A stretch of DNA of 64,000 bases from Membranipora membranacea (taxonomy: Eukaryota; Bryozoa; Gymnolaemata; Cheilostomatida; Membraniporidae), in the NCBI GenBank assembly GCA_914767715.1, contig OU612067.1:10478001-10542000 (forward strand), written 5' to 3'. The position numbers were made by a program, and so were the translations under genes. Below, one piece after another: positions 1 through 12,000 of this stretch (within the stretch, counting starts at the first letter, position 1; every line of letters starts with the position of its first letter). A model generated the notes under the pieces. That model did no database searches and was not told the origin of the DNA. It saw only the letters and a list, made by a program, of their open reading frames with translations.

Positions 1-289
1 TCCACATCATAGATATTCTAACAATATAGACAGTACACTGAAGATACAGGTTGATAAATTGTTATCAGTGACCTTTAGCGTCTTAGACTTTAAGCTTCAT
101 GACAATCGGGATTCAAATGGTGACTGCTTTGACTTTTTACAAATCAATGATGATGTTAAGTACTGTGAAAACGAATTACCATAGGGGAGAATGAATCTTA
201 CATCAGTGGATACAGAGAATTCAGTTTCAAGTTCCATACACGCACTATATCTGTGAAAAGAGGATTCAGACCTCAGTACAGTTATAAGG
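1..289 (+). pseudogene. CUB-1 exon remnant of type II, unit A
   Basis: The reading STLKIQVDKLLSV, then LHDNRDSNGDCFDF and KYCEN, matches the intact type I CUB exon at 6968-7351 residue for residue in many places. It includes the C-x(n)-KYC cysteine pair. A TAG interrupts it where the intact copy has Glu (LAEGE). The same TAG occurs in units B and C, so it is older than the array. A splice donor GTAAGT follows at 290. Confidence 0.75.
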
Positions 290-412
290 GTAAGTTTGCT
301 GCATCAGTCCTATATGAGGGCTGAAAATAATTACCAAAAGAAACATAATTAAACTCTGACCTGTAGCATTGTAACTAATGATATTTAAGTTCATAAAAAA
401 TCCTTTTTACAG

Positions 413-619
413 GATCAAGCTGCGCGACAGGCAGGCTTCCACAAGCTTACAGCCACATTTGGCTCGGTGATAATTCAGAGGACTTTGGTTCAACAGTTTC
501 AGCAGAATGTAGAATTAGAACTCCTTCAATCAATGACACCCTCATCTGTAACAGCATCAGCAGTGAATCGGCTGTGGAAAATAATGGGAAAGCAACCTCA
601 CTATGTTTTCAATTTCTTG
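413..619 (+). pseudogene. Four-cysteine exon of type II, unit A
   Basis: A 69-codon open exon bounded by an AG acceptor and a GTATGA donor, phase 1 at both ends. It begins SSCATGRLPQAYSHIWLG and contains four cysteines (SSC, AEC, LIC, SLC). I do not recognise the domain family. The homologous exon in unit B (28672-28878) is also open with a few substitutions, unlike its disrupted neighbours. The type I gene has no counterpart. Confidence 0.55.
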
Positions 620-1067
620 GTATGAATTAGCTTAATATGACGGGTCAACTTTTTGACACATCACACAATACTGACTGTTCCTCGTGCCCTTTGCTCCATA
701 CTCATTACTTGCCATGTTAGTAAAAGTTATTAAGTATCACCCGAGTTACTCTCCAACTACTACCCCCAAACCAGGTGTTTCCTAGGGCCGACCGTTATAT
801 ATTAGGTTTACGTGCTGTCAATTCATCAACCAACATAAAAACACTCAGAAAACATTTAGTTTTAGAGTTTCTTGTTCTTGTTCTATTAATTATGCCATCT
901 TTTTTATGTCATCCAAAACTACCATGTCATCCACCATCATGAAAGTCTCTCTTCAGTCTGAATTCCAATCTTCATATATGACTGTATCCGTTTGTTTGCT
1001 ACTATGAATATGATCACCTTGATAGTTGTCAAAGATTAACACACACCAAAATGATTTCTTGTTTCAG

Positions 1068-1459
1068 ATGCCATTGCAATTCACAACCCTTCACAGAGCC
1101 CAAACCAGGAGATATACGGGAAACAAGGATATTTTATCAGTCATACAAACTTCCCTGATGACTACACAGCTAACACCAACTCATCTCTGACAATCACAGG
1201 ATTACAGCCTCAGCAGATAGTACAGGTCAAGTTCCTGATCTGTTTTACTTCCCTAACTAGCCTGGTTGTTATTATGAATTTCTGCTTATTTCTGAGTCTA
1301 CTCATGATAATGAGATAAAATATTGCAGTGACCCTAGCAGGGAACCTACAATAGAAAGATGGAACCATATCAAAGTTTCAAGCTGTAGTCTCACATTCAA
1401 ATTTACACCAAAAACCAACGCAAACTCTGTCGGACCTGGATTCTACTTTCAGTACCTAG
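1068..1459 (+). pseudogene. CUB-2 exon remnant of type II, unit A
   Basis: The exon starts after a TTTCAG acceptor in phase 1. It reads GKQGYFISHTNFPDDYTANT followed by SSLTITGLQPQQIVQVKFL, a CUB-like opening with the typical NYP/FPDDY turn. Unit A then has a deletion and frame loss. Unit B keeps the next part (FDLSYNSEYPGCYDDSLLI, EIKYCSDP) but has its own TAA near the end. The lesions differ between units, so this exon was open more recently than CUB-1. Confidence 0.65.
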
Positions 1460-2729
1460 GTTGGTAAAAAAGGCTAAGCAACAAAAAAACATTTTAGTTG
1501 TTTTTGGTAGCTTCATGATATTAAAGGAGATAGCAGACCACCACGCAAGTTCGGCAAGTGATATCATTTCTAAATTATGGAATGCGGCGGCTTTAGGGTT
1601 AATTAGATAGAACATCAAAACATCATTAGCCTTGTACTTCCTTACCTTCCATATAACCACAATGAACAACTACAATTATGTCTGTCTTATAGTTTTAGAG
1701 CCTGTGACAACAACGTCTACAGTATCCCTCGTACATCTGCTTCAACAGCAACTAAGCCTTCAATGTTTGCAACCAACTGGCAACTGTCAGAATAATAACC
1801 TCACCTACAGCGACACCCACAATAAAGGAAAGTGGAAGTATTTCACCTGCATCGTCAACAATGTCACTTCAAAGTCACAGAACAATTGGACGAGAAACTA
1901 CACAGCCAAACTTCACAGGTTAATGAATTAACAGCAAGTTATTTTTCAAACTTGACTGTAAAATTTGAGTATGCTGGGGTTTTTATTATCCATTCATAAC
2001 TATTATTCAAAAAAAAAGAAATACCAGGATGTTGTTTGATCTTGAAAACAACAACAGTGTCATGCTGGTTTGATGTTACAGGCAAAAGTACTGTCGTCAA
2101 ACATTGTCGTGTAAATCGGCATTACCACAAATTTGTGGATGAAAGTATGAGTTGTATTCTGAAGACTTACAACTCCCAATCTTGCAGCCTAAGGAAACAT
2201 GTTGTTAAATTCTGATATTGTTGTTGCAGATGAAAATCCTGTGGGCAGTAATGGTCAAATGCAGCGAGGGAGTAACTCTATGGATATAGGAGCTTGGCAA
2301 GTCTAGTTATTATTATGGCGGTACAATAGCAGTCCTGATGGTGTTCAAGCAACGTCAGGAGAACGCGAAGTAAGTTCCTGGTCAAGAATAGATTGAATCC
2401 ACAAAATTATTAAACAGCAACTTTCTTAGGTTAGGTCATGGCAAGCTGTGCAACCTTACTTTACAAATCTCGACAGGTCTTTGCATGACCCATATCCATT
2501 CATGCTGATGGTACATGCCTACTCAGTTTTTACCAATCATGATGTTTTCTTAGACACAAGAATGCAAGAACTGACCATACTACCCTGCTTTGACTCTGAC
2601 TGTTTCCGCCGCATAGTTTTCATTTCATTTTGAATGCAATTTGTGATACTATCGCAAATATCTCCTGCAAAAATCTTTATTAATTCTTTGATAGAAGTGC
2701 ATCAGACCGCACACCAACTCATGGGTATC

Positions 2730-3038
2730 ATCATTATCATCTTTGAAGCGGAGGGAGTTATCCTCTCTTGGGTACAGGTACCGGGACCCGTAGTACCCAT
2801 GCCCGCCGGAAATCCGGCTACTCTTCATATTGAAAAGGCAGAGAGGGTTCTTTTTACTGCTTGTTGGGTGTGCAAACACACATTGGACCTCCGGAATTTC
2901 TAGTCCCGTTCCGCATTGACCTCGCTCGGATGAATGGTGTGCCAGTACCAAATCAGAAATAATCGCAGGTGCCAGGAATTGAACCTGGACCTGGACAAAG
3001 ATCACAAGTCCGCACCCTTTACCATTAGACCACTCCTG
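2730..3038 (-). repeat. tRNA-derived SINE, unit A
   Basis: On the minus strand it begins with a tRNA-like head: an A-box-like GGTCTAATGG stretch, a B box GGTTCAATTCC and a 5-bp T stem (CCAGG/CCTGG). It runs about 300 bp to a (GAT)n-like tail. It is flanked by a perfect 12-bp direct repeat ACTCATGGGTAT (2718-2729 and 3039-3050), the hallmark of retrotransposition. It lies in an intron of the type II pseudogene. Unit B carries it at the same place with the same flanks, so it was present before the duplication. Confidence 0.8.
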
Positions 3039-4095
3039 ACTCATGGGTATACCAATGACACCTCTGCTGAGAACACTCTCCAGGTTCGCATGTTTAGGCA
3101 TTACCCTCAAATCCATGTATATTTGTAACTTACCTACTCTAAATGGTTTGGTTAATACTTAGAACAAGTATTCTTTCTTCGGCTGTGACAAACCAGACTA
3201 ATTGATTTGTATCAAGGTTGCCCGCTTTCATCAATATCATTTCACCACCAGAGAGTTCAAATTTTGATTTCTTTTCAAGTATCCACCCACAATTACCCAG
3301 AACGTATGAGTGCCGGTATACTGCTCTTGATAGATAGCGTCTTATTTTTTCATCATTTATTTCAATCAAGCTTTATATTGGCGTTCCCATCCATTATTTT
3401 CTGCACTTCAATGGTTTATAATGTTTCTCATGGAAATGGTGTCTCAAACAGATGTTGAAAACTACTATGATATGTCTGAGTCAGTTTGTACCAATCGGGG
3501 AGCTGCACTCTCCCAGAATGGAGCACATTACTCTGTACAGGTGTTGGTGAGACAGACTCTGACATGGCTGAGCAGGTGGATACAGATGTCGTGTATCACC
3601 AAGCTGATGCAGAAATAGAAACCTCTGAGTATACACTAGCGGGGGAGGTAAACCCTAATGGAACAACAAGAGGTACAAAGGCTAATGGGAAAAACAACGA
3701 GATACGATGCCGAATATCAGTTGGCTGACTCAACAGCTGAGGAGTATGCCAGCATTGAATCTATTCACAGGTAGAATTATTACCTAGTTTAGGGGTCATG
3801 CTGTCTAGGTTTGGGGACGCAGGTAACCAGATAACCAAGCTTTAATCTTATATAATAATATTGTTAAGTTTTTAAAAGCAAATTTTTTCTCGTACAAACT
3901 GTCTACAGGCCAACATAAATTGTGGTATTTGGAAATATTTGCTAGAGATTAGCACCTATTTGAGAACTCAAGGAGGTTTTAATATTATCAAAATATATTT
4001 TGTTCGACCATTTCAGAGCTGAAGAGGAAAAGACGGTTTGGAAGGAATACTCCTCTATTCAAGCCACAACTAAGGCTAGAAAGACATGGTTGTAA

Positions 4096-5991
4096 CATCA
4101 GAGTTACAGAGCTTGTAGATAATAAACTATACGGTACTTAAGTAACAAACACGAGTCCTCACTATGAGACCTGAAAACTCATAAAGTTTAAATACTAAGG
4201 TATAAACACATGTTTATCTCCCCTTGCCGAAAGGACAGGTAACTTCTCGAACTTCTACATATCACATGTATATTTTCATCCTAAGATTTAGTGTTATGAA
4301 ACTTGCCACAATATTTTGCTATTCATTGATAAGACCTATATTGTTTTACAAATTTTAAACATTGTACCCTGTACCCATGACTTGATGAAATTAGATATAT
4401 CCTGGAAATTTTCAAGACCAAAAGAGTTTTATGTAACCAGCTAATACTTGTTATGGAAAGTTGATTTTACCAAATAGGACTAACTTTGATTCTTTTACTC
4501 ATTTTAAAGTCTTTTAGCTTGAGAGATATGTGATGATTATTTAAACATTTAATCTGTGTGAACTAACACGTTCTTTTCTACTCAAGTTGTTACTATCTCG
4601 ATCAAATAGCAGTGTATCAAACTCACATGCCTAGGTCCAATCAGATAGTCAGAGACGAGATCAGTGGAAAAATCCACCCACCACATGCATACAGCAGCGA
4701 AGCCAGATCAGAATCAGGTCTGCTGTTCCTTTAGAAACCAATCTGACCGAAGACGCTTCACAAGTTCAACTGTGAGATTGTACCCTGGCCTGGTGGCTGG
4801 TACAAACCTGTTATTCCTAATTTTATAAGGTCCATTCAGAGAGATCAGTCAGGTTAGCTAGGGATACGGGCGTCAAAGAAACCATACATATACATGAACC
4901 CTGTTATTTTTTAAGAGGAAGTGGTTTTTTTAAATGACCATTATGCCCCTCTATCTAGCAAAGTTGATGGCAGACATTTACAAGGTATGCATGACAAAGC
5001 ACATGTTCCAGACAGTTCTGCTCACCACAAAAAATGAGAGAAGGGGCTCATAACCTATGAGTTGACTTCCCTTAACAATGTTTCCATATTTGCCTGTTGA
5101 CAAGAGTTGTCCCCTTCTTTTTTGGAGGAGACAATTCTTTTCTAGAATGCTTTAGAAACATTGAAGATCCACTGGTTAGAGACTGTTTTATAATTGGTTG
5201 ATAATGACCTATATCAATCATTCATGACCTGTATGCCCAAAATTTAAAATCACTTGCCTTCTTGCATTGCGAGGTAGCGTTGTAAATATAAAATGTCTAT
5301 TATTCTGAGCTCCATTTATTTTTTCTGAATAAGAAATTGTTGTAGGAACAGTTAGAATTGACTTCCTCTTCAGTATAAAGTGGTGCAAACTTTTGAACAC
5401 AATCACAGCATGATATCATGTCGGTCCATCCATTCAACGTAAGATAAGTGTGCTGTTTGTGTGATCACAAGGCATGATGACAAATAATGAAATAATGTTT
5501 GCTTCTACATGGTGCAACAATACACACACCATTTCCTCCTTCGCCAATCATTGGCATCAATTGGAAACACTCATTAGTAGAGCAGGGCAGCTTAGGACTC
5601 TTTATTCAATCTGTATCAGTCACGTAAGATTTATACCCTTATTTTATTTAACATGATATAGTGTAAAGTAACAAGGTAATCAGCTGGTTTTGATGTTATG
5701 ACGTTATTTTCAGATGAACTGAATTGTATCTTCACCTAGGAGGAAGTATCGCAAATAAATACATGGTAGTGATAACATACAGTTAGCATTGTTAGCTTTC
5801 TATCATAGTGGAAATCAGTGTAACAATTCCTCCCTTATCATTTATTCATGATATCTCTCTTGCCTAGCCTTTAACTTCTATGGTCAGGGTCTACATTAAG
5901 GTGCACACCGTAGCTCTGATAAAACTTTATTTGCTCTTGTGTTTTGTATGATCGACATCGATTTTGCCAGCACCCCAGCAAGTTCCCTACT
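4096..5991. other. Intergenic region between type II and type I, unit A
   Basis: This holds the 3' flank of the type II pseudogene, with AATAAA at 4121-4126, and the presumed promoter region of type I. I see no supported ORF. A TTAA at 5072-5075 is the unoccupied site of an element found in unit B. The motif CCTAGCCTTTAACTT at 5863-5877 is the unoccupied site of unit B's LINE. An AT-rich GATAAAACTTTATTT stretch lies about 65 bp before the type I ATG, but a TATA box is not established. Confidence 0.6.
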
Positions 5992-6061
5992 ATGAGTTTA
6001 CAGACACAGTATCTCATAGCGCTCTTCGTAGGACTGTCAAGTTACTGTATGCTGGCCACAG
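5992..6061 (+). CDS. Type I exon 1: signal peptide, unit A
   Basis: ATG at 5992 opens 23 codons with a hydrophobic core (YLIALFVGL) and a small-residue end (MLATG), typical of a cleavable secretion signal. It is followed by GTGAGT at 6062. The exon ends in phase 1, matching the FN2 exon. The same position in unit B carries a nonsense codon. Confidence 0.75.
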
Positions 6062-9000
6062 GTGAGTCATTATATGGGATAGCATGATCTTTGCAATAGA
6101 ATGGTCATCTCGATGTCATAGCATCCTAGTTGGACAGATATCTGGGGAGTTCACTGCCAATTTTTCCCTTTCCATAGTAAGTCATAAGTTTTAGGATGAA
6201 ACTTAACCTGTTGAAAAGTTTCTGGTCCTGTATTTACCAGAAAATCAAGGCTGAACATACCATCAGTATGACCATCAAAAACTGTCAAATTGACTATATG
6301 TTGTAAAAGACTTTGGGTTTTAGGTGTTCATGACAAATACCCAAAATCAAAGGAAGTTGAAAATTTTCCTAAAAACTTGTCAGATGCTATCATAATTTCT
6401 AGCTGGCTAAAGTGACTGTAGCAGGTAATGCCACTAACCATTCCTCCAAATATCCAGTCAGGGCTATTATCCAATATTTCTACAGTGATGTTCATCCAAT
6501 GATGTTTTCTATACTCAGGTGCAACTTCTGGAGGGACATCTAATGGAGCTTCTTGTGTGCTCCCATTCATATACAGAAATAAACATTATTACACCTGCAC
6601 TGATGATGATTATAATGGTCGTTTCTGGTGCTCAACGACAAAGAATTATTCTACAACATGGGGAATATGCTCAGGTAGGTGCTGACTTTCTGATAGAGAG
6701 TCAAATGGCAGATAAACCCAACAGTGATAAAAATGTTGTAGATAACACCAAACAAGCAATGACCAACCCATTATGCATACTAGTAGAGTATTCCAGCCTT
6801 CTGCTTCCTGTGTTTGGCCCAAATCTCAGACTAGGCTTTGTATTGTCCATTCATCTTCTAACTTTGATTGATAGCTCTGAAGAGATACACTGCAGCAAGT
6901 AATTTCCGGGGCATATGATCTCATAATGTGATAGATAATTTACCAATATTTCTTCCATTGATTTTAGATACATCAGAAGCTGAGAGTGGTGTATATGTGA
7001 TGTTAGATGGTAAAGATCAGAGGATCACACATCAGACAGGAACTATAATCAGTCACAGAGGATATCGACAGGAGAACTACTCTAACTACATAGACAGTAC
7101 ACTGAGAATACAAGTAGATGGAGTGCTTTCAGTAACATTGACAGTCTTGGAGTTTGGGCTACATGACAACAGGGCACCAAATGGGGACTGCTATGACTTT
7201 ATGCAAATTAATGAGATAAAGTACTGTGCAAACAAATTAGCAGAAGGGGAGAAGAAAATGTATATCAGTGCAGAGGGAGAATTCAGTCTCAAATTCCACA
7301 CAAACACAGTGAATGTGGAAAAAGGTTTCCAAATTCAGTATAGTTATCACGGTGAGTAAAAATAGGCAGTAGCAAGCGCCAGATGTGGGCTTGATATGTT
7401 AACTCATTGCAACAAAATCATACCGAACAACATAACTTGAAAACTGATGTTATTTTTTATTCTTTATAGAGTTAAGCTGCTCAAAGGTCATTTTACAGTT
7501 TATAATCATTTTTTGAGAAACCTAAAGTTTTAGTTGATTTGAGTAGGTTTATGATATTAAATGTTTTAAAGAGAACATTATCTCTTTATCAAGCCATTTC
7601 ATTCCAAATTGACGATGTATGTCAGTTTAAAAATGATCGGTGTAATTAAGGTAAAAAAACAATAGGTTAATAAAAGTACTAATATAGCCTAGTAGTAATG
7701 ATGATTTTGAAGTTTCCCAATGGTCAGTACTACCAGGCTATGTTCATTACTTTTAATTAGTTTTCGGAATGAAAAGTCAATGAATGTGGATAAATTTGAC
7801 TATTGAACCTGGTCTCAGTAAACTATTGTAACTTCCCACCAATATCTACATCTCTGTCTCTTGAATAGTTTTAGAACCTGTGACGATACCCGCAGCAACA
7901 CCCACAACAAATGAAATTAGCATCACTTCACCTACAAATCAGTATAGTACTGCTGATAAACCTTCTTCAATGTCAACTCAAGCCAACCTTAGTCCCAGAT
8001 CAACTGAAACAGAAACTACACAACCGAACATCACAGGTGAGTAAGGGTAAACATAAATAAAACTGAATAAACTTCAAAATAATCTATGAACTCATTCAAA
8101 AATATTATAAAAACAATTAATTATAAAATCATTTTCTATGTTTTGCCTAGCACTGATAAAGACACAACAATTTTTTTCTTTCATCTTACAAATGAAAAAA
8201 CATCACTTTTACTAGTCATGAAGAAATCATGGCGCAGAAATCGTTACATTGACACTGTCACCAGGCATTGACATGGTGATACTACAAACTCAGCAGATAA
8301 TTTTTTTATGTAATGTGAGTTGTTTTTGTAAAGAAGCCAGGGGTTCCTACTGGGCCAGGATGGGCAGCGATGATCAGTAAAAAGTTGCGATAAACTCTGA
8401 GTGGTGTTTCGTAGTTCAACTTACCATGAAGGTTACAACCAAGAGTGATTCTTCCCAGATAGTGATGACGTAGTACCCAGGAAGTGAGCTCAGCACTTAG
8501 TAGTACTCAATAGTCCGAGTAGCATCTGGAGGCAGGTATACTTTAGGTTGTACTCAGTGTAGTGCACCAGATCTGGTGTTGTGTAGCTATCTAGTCAGAC
8601 TACTCCACATGCCCTTTCTTTTGGAAGGGGCAGACAACTCTCACTTTATAGCTCCACCAGGTGGTGAAGCATAAAGAAAACAAAGGCGGTAAAATATACA
8701 TTCACAGTCTACGCATAACATTATGATAACGACGATCGGAATTTTGAAAATTAAAGTGGTTTTGGCCACACCCGTCCCACCTTTCAAAATAACCACCTCT
8801 GGTGAAAGGATCAGTTTTTGCATCATTTCCTGTTTGGCAACCGCCCATGCTTGTCAGCGCTATTCTCAAATGTCAGAATTGTCTCAGGATAGCTCCGCTG
8901 ACGCGTCATCGAAGGGCAGCGGCTTAAAGCCAAGCACTTCGTCCTCGTTGACCTCACTTAACTCCAGAGATACTGACACACGATCTAAAGCGCGTCTGAT

Positions 9001-12000
9001 CCCCTTCCTCAGCAGAAAGAGGCGACTGCTGATGTTCACAATGAACAACAGACTCTTCGGTCTCTCCTGCCTTGCTGATACACATCCGCTCTGCCTCCAC
9101 ACTCACTTCAGCAGCACCACCAGCTGGTGATGCAACCATCTGAGTCGCCGGCACGGGGGCCGACACTGAGGCAGTGCTGATGGGTCGAGAACTCACTCCA
9201 GAGCTCGCCATCAACGCTGTGGCCACAGCTAAGGTGTTATTAGCCGGACTCACAGCAGACGCCTGGACCTCAGTAGCAGTGGAGGTACCAACAGTAACCA
9301 CCGCAGCTGTAGTGTTGGCATACCACTGACTCAGACCAGAGACTAGGCCTTGGAGACTGCTGTAAGTGTCACGATTTTTCACAATGACACTTCTTTCAGC
9401 CACAAGACTAGCCTGGGCTCTCTCAAACTCCTGACGGAGAGATGAAAGTCTCTCGTCAACCGCAAGCAACTGAGCGTCGTAGTCGGAATGACTCACACTA
9501 CCCAGACTAGCTGAACAGGCCAGATTCAGCATCCTTGAGACATCCAAGGGTGCAACCCGGCTCCCGCCTACAATTGAGGCAAAACTGCCAGCAATGGGCC
9601 TCCTCGAAGCTCTGCTTCCGGCCGTCTCGAGCCGCGTTCGAGGCGCAGGTGGCCCAGCCGACCCAGATGACTCTGAGCCAGTAAGCTCCCTGCTGGGGTT
9701 GGTAGACACTCCACCGACAGAACCAGAGGTTCTAGCACGATCTCTGACCGACATGCGGCTACCCCTCTGTGGGCACTCGGTCCGCATGTGACCACGCTTG
9801 TCACAGAAGTGACACCGCTTATTCGGACATTGAGCAGCCTGGTAGCCCTGCTCACCGCACTCAAAGCATGTCAACTTCTCACACCGAATAGTCAAGTGAT
9901 CCGTCGACATACATACCTCGCACCGCCGCCTACGGGGTCGCTTACCTCCGTCACCATGCTTCTTCTTACGCTTTGGTGGCATCTCTCGGTCAGTAAGTAT
10001 GGGGTTTATTCTCTAGATTCAGAGGGGAAGGTCGTAATCTGAAAATACAGAAAACCAAGTGTTACTGATACACAAAGTCAGGTTTGGTAGTGGGTTTGAC
10101 ACTATGTGCACGAGTTGACCGTATTATTGGTGCAGCCGGCCTCTTAGGTCTGGCTGAAGCGTGCAACCTACGCCTTGCTTCGAATCCATGCCGTAGCAAC
10201 GACCTAGACTGTCTACCAGAAACCACATTCACCGGATCAGTACTAGCATTACTAGAAGCGGGAGTTACAGCAGTTAAATCAAGCACAGGTTGCTCAACTG
10301 GAACTTCAAGAGTATCATCTAAGAATACTTCCAGATTTTCAAGTGGAACTACCTCAACAGCAAGGTTATCCTCAGGCATTGGGACTTGCTGAGGTTGTTG
10401 TCCAACTACAGCAGGCCTCACACTATGAGGTAAATCTGAAGAAACAATATCAGGTTGCACACAACAAGCATTCTTATTTACGTTGGTACCATTCACTGCT
10501 TGAACCTGATCATAATCAGCTTCAAGGGATAGCGGTAGTACCTGATCATTTTCATGATCGCTACAATCAAGTGCATCATCATTATAAATCAAATAAGTGT
10601 TTTCGATTACGTCTAACGACAGAGGGAGCAACCTGTACCCAGTAGCTTTGTGGGGTGGTATCAGCTTGGACAACAATCCCTTCACGGCCCAGATCAGATG
10701 GAGCTTTAACCCAAACTCGCTGATTAGGCTCCAAAGTCGGTAAAAACTTGGCACAACATTTTTCGTTCCATTTTTTTCTTCTCCGACTCACATTGTATCC
10801 CTCAACCTCTTCATACAAACTATAATCGACCCTGAGTTCTCTATTTAAACCTAACGGAGCCCTCAAAGTTCGACCAAACATCAACAGCAGGTGTAAACCC
10901 AGAATTCAGGGGAGTGTTTCGATATGACATCATGCATTTCTCATGATCACTGCATTTTCGAAACATTCTCTTGACAACACCTACAGATCTTTCAGCTAAA
11001 CCGATAGATTGCGGGTAACGATGGCTACTCGTTGCATGACTAAAGCCATAGTCACTCGCAAACTGTCGGAATTCAGCACTTTTATACCCTGGACCATTAT
11101 CACTACGGGGGTTTCTAGGGACTCCAAGAGTAGAAAATACTTTCTTGAAGGCACCTATAATCCCTAGACTCGTCTGCGCCGATATAGGCACAGCCTCAAC
11201 CCACTTACTATAATAGTCTACAAGAATGCAGTACAATTTATTTTCGAACTCAATAACTTCAGATGCGATCTCAATTCAAGGCCCTGTTGAACCCACAAGC
11301 GTCGCAAACGTCAAAACGTCGCAATCTAGCAATCCACTAACGTCGCAATCCAAAAAACGTCGCAACGAAGGGTTTTTAAAACGTCGCAAACCCACAAACG
11401 TCGCAAACCCACAAACATCGCAATTTTTTAAATGTCGCAATAGCTCGAACCCACTAACTTCGCAAATGTCGCAACTCAACAAAAATACAAAGATGTCTTC
11501 TCATGTGATGCAAATTGGTGATGATGATATGTTGCGAGAAGTAGAGAGGAGCATACAAACTGCAAAACACGATGGGGAATTGAATATCAACATTATATAT
11601 TGTGCCATGCATAATTGTTGTGTATTTTTCAGGTTATTTGCATCATTTTTTCACTTTCTAGTGTCATTTATTGTTACCTCAGAATCCATTAATGCTGTCA
11701 TAAATGGGTGCTAATCAAGACTTAGCACAAGTAAGGCAAATATTTGCATACATGACAGGCTTGAAATATACTGTCATGTTTGATATAGGCTATGCTTAAA
11801 GTTGTTAAGAGGCTTTTACACTACTTGAAATACCATAAATGTTAAATCATTTATGCATCTCTTTATGACTACCCTTTATCTACTGAATAAGGAATTTTTA
11901 ATTCATTCCCAAGATGCAACTTTATGGTTTTATGGTATGATAATAAAACCTCAACAGGATACCATAGGAATCATAAGCATACAGTAGGATGCGATATTAC

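Larger units (their letters stand above)
1..4126 (+). pseudogene. Type II CUB receptor pseudogene, unit A (5' end outside window)
   Basis: Remnant of a multi-exon membrane receptor paralogous to the type I gene that follows. Recognisable exons: CUB-1 (1-289), a four-cysteine exon (413-619), CUB-2 (1068 to about 1459), Ser/Thr stalk (1693 to about 1918), TM exon (2230-2369), tyrosine-rich tail (about 3430-3770) and last exon (4017-4095). An AATAAA follows at 4121-4126. Most exons keep AG and GT borders. CUB-1 has an in-frame TAG after the second cysteine (near 182). CUB-2 loses frame after the VKFL segment, the stalk is frameshifted, and the TM exon has a stop and no hydrophobic run. The tail exon needs frame changes, although its end (RYDAEYQLA, EEYASIESI) and the last exon (KEYSSIQ) still read well. 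The introns show nothing else except a SINE at 2730-3038. No function is likely; it marks the ancestral domain order. Confidence 0.75.

Noticed and set aside
2964-3038. Possible tRNA gene on the minus strand
   Set aside because: B box and T stem are good, but the D and anticodon arms do not fold properly, and the sequence continues into a SINE body bounded by a target duplication.
8341-8391. 51-bp extra block in the 3' LTR resembling the start of the TM exon (GGGCAGCGATG)
   Set aside because: The match is about 15 bases with a mismatch and does not extend, so exon capture is not supported.
9594-10042. Plus-strand ORFs opposite ORF3
   Set aside because: Shadows of the zinc-knuckle ORF, with no domain signal of their own.
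11226-11714. 162-codon ORF with TSQ repeats
   Set aside because: It reads through CGTCGCAA repeats of an inserted element and starts in integrase antisense.
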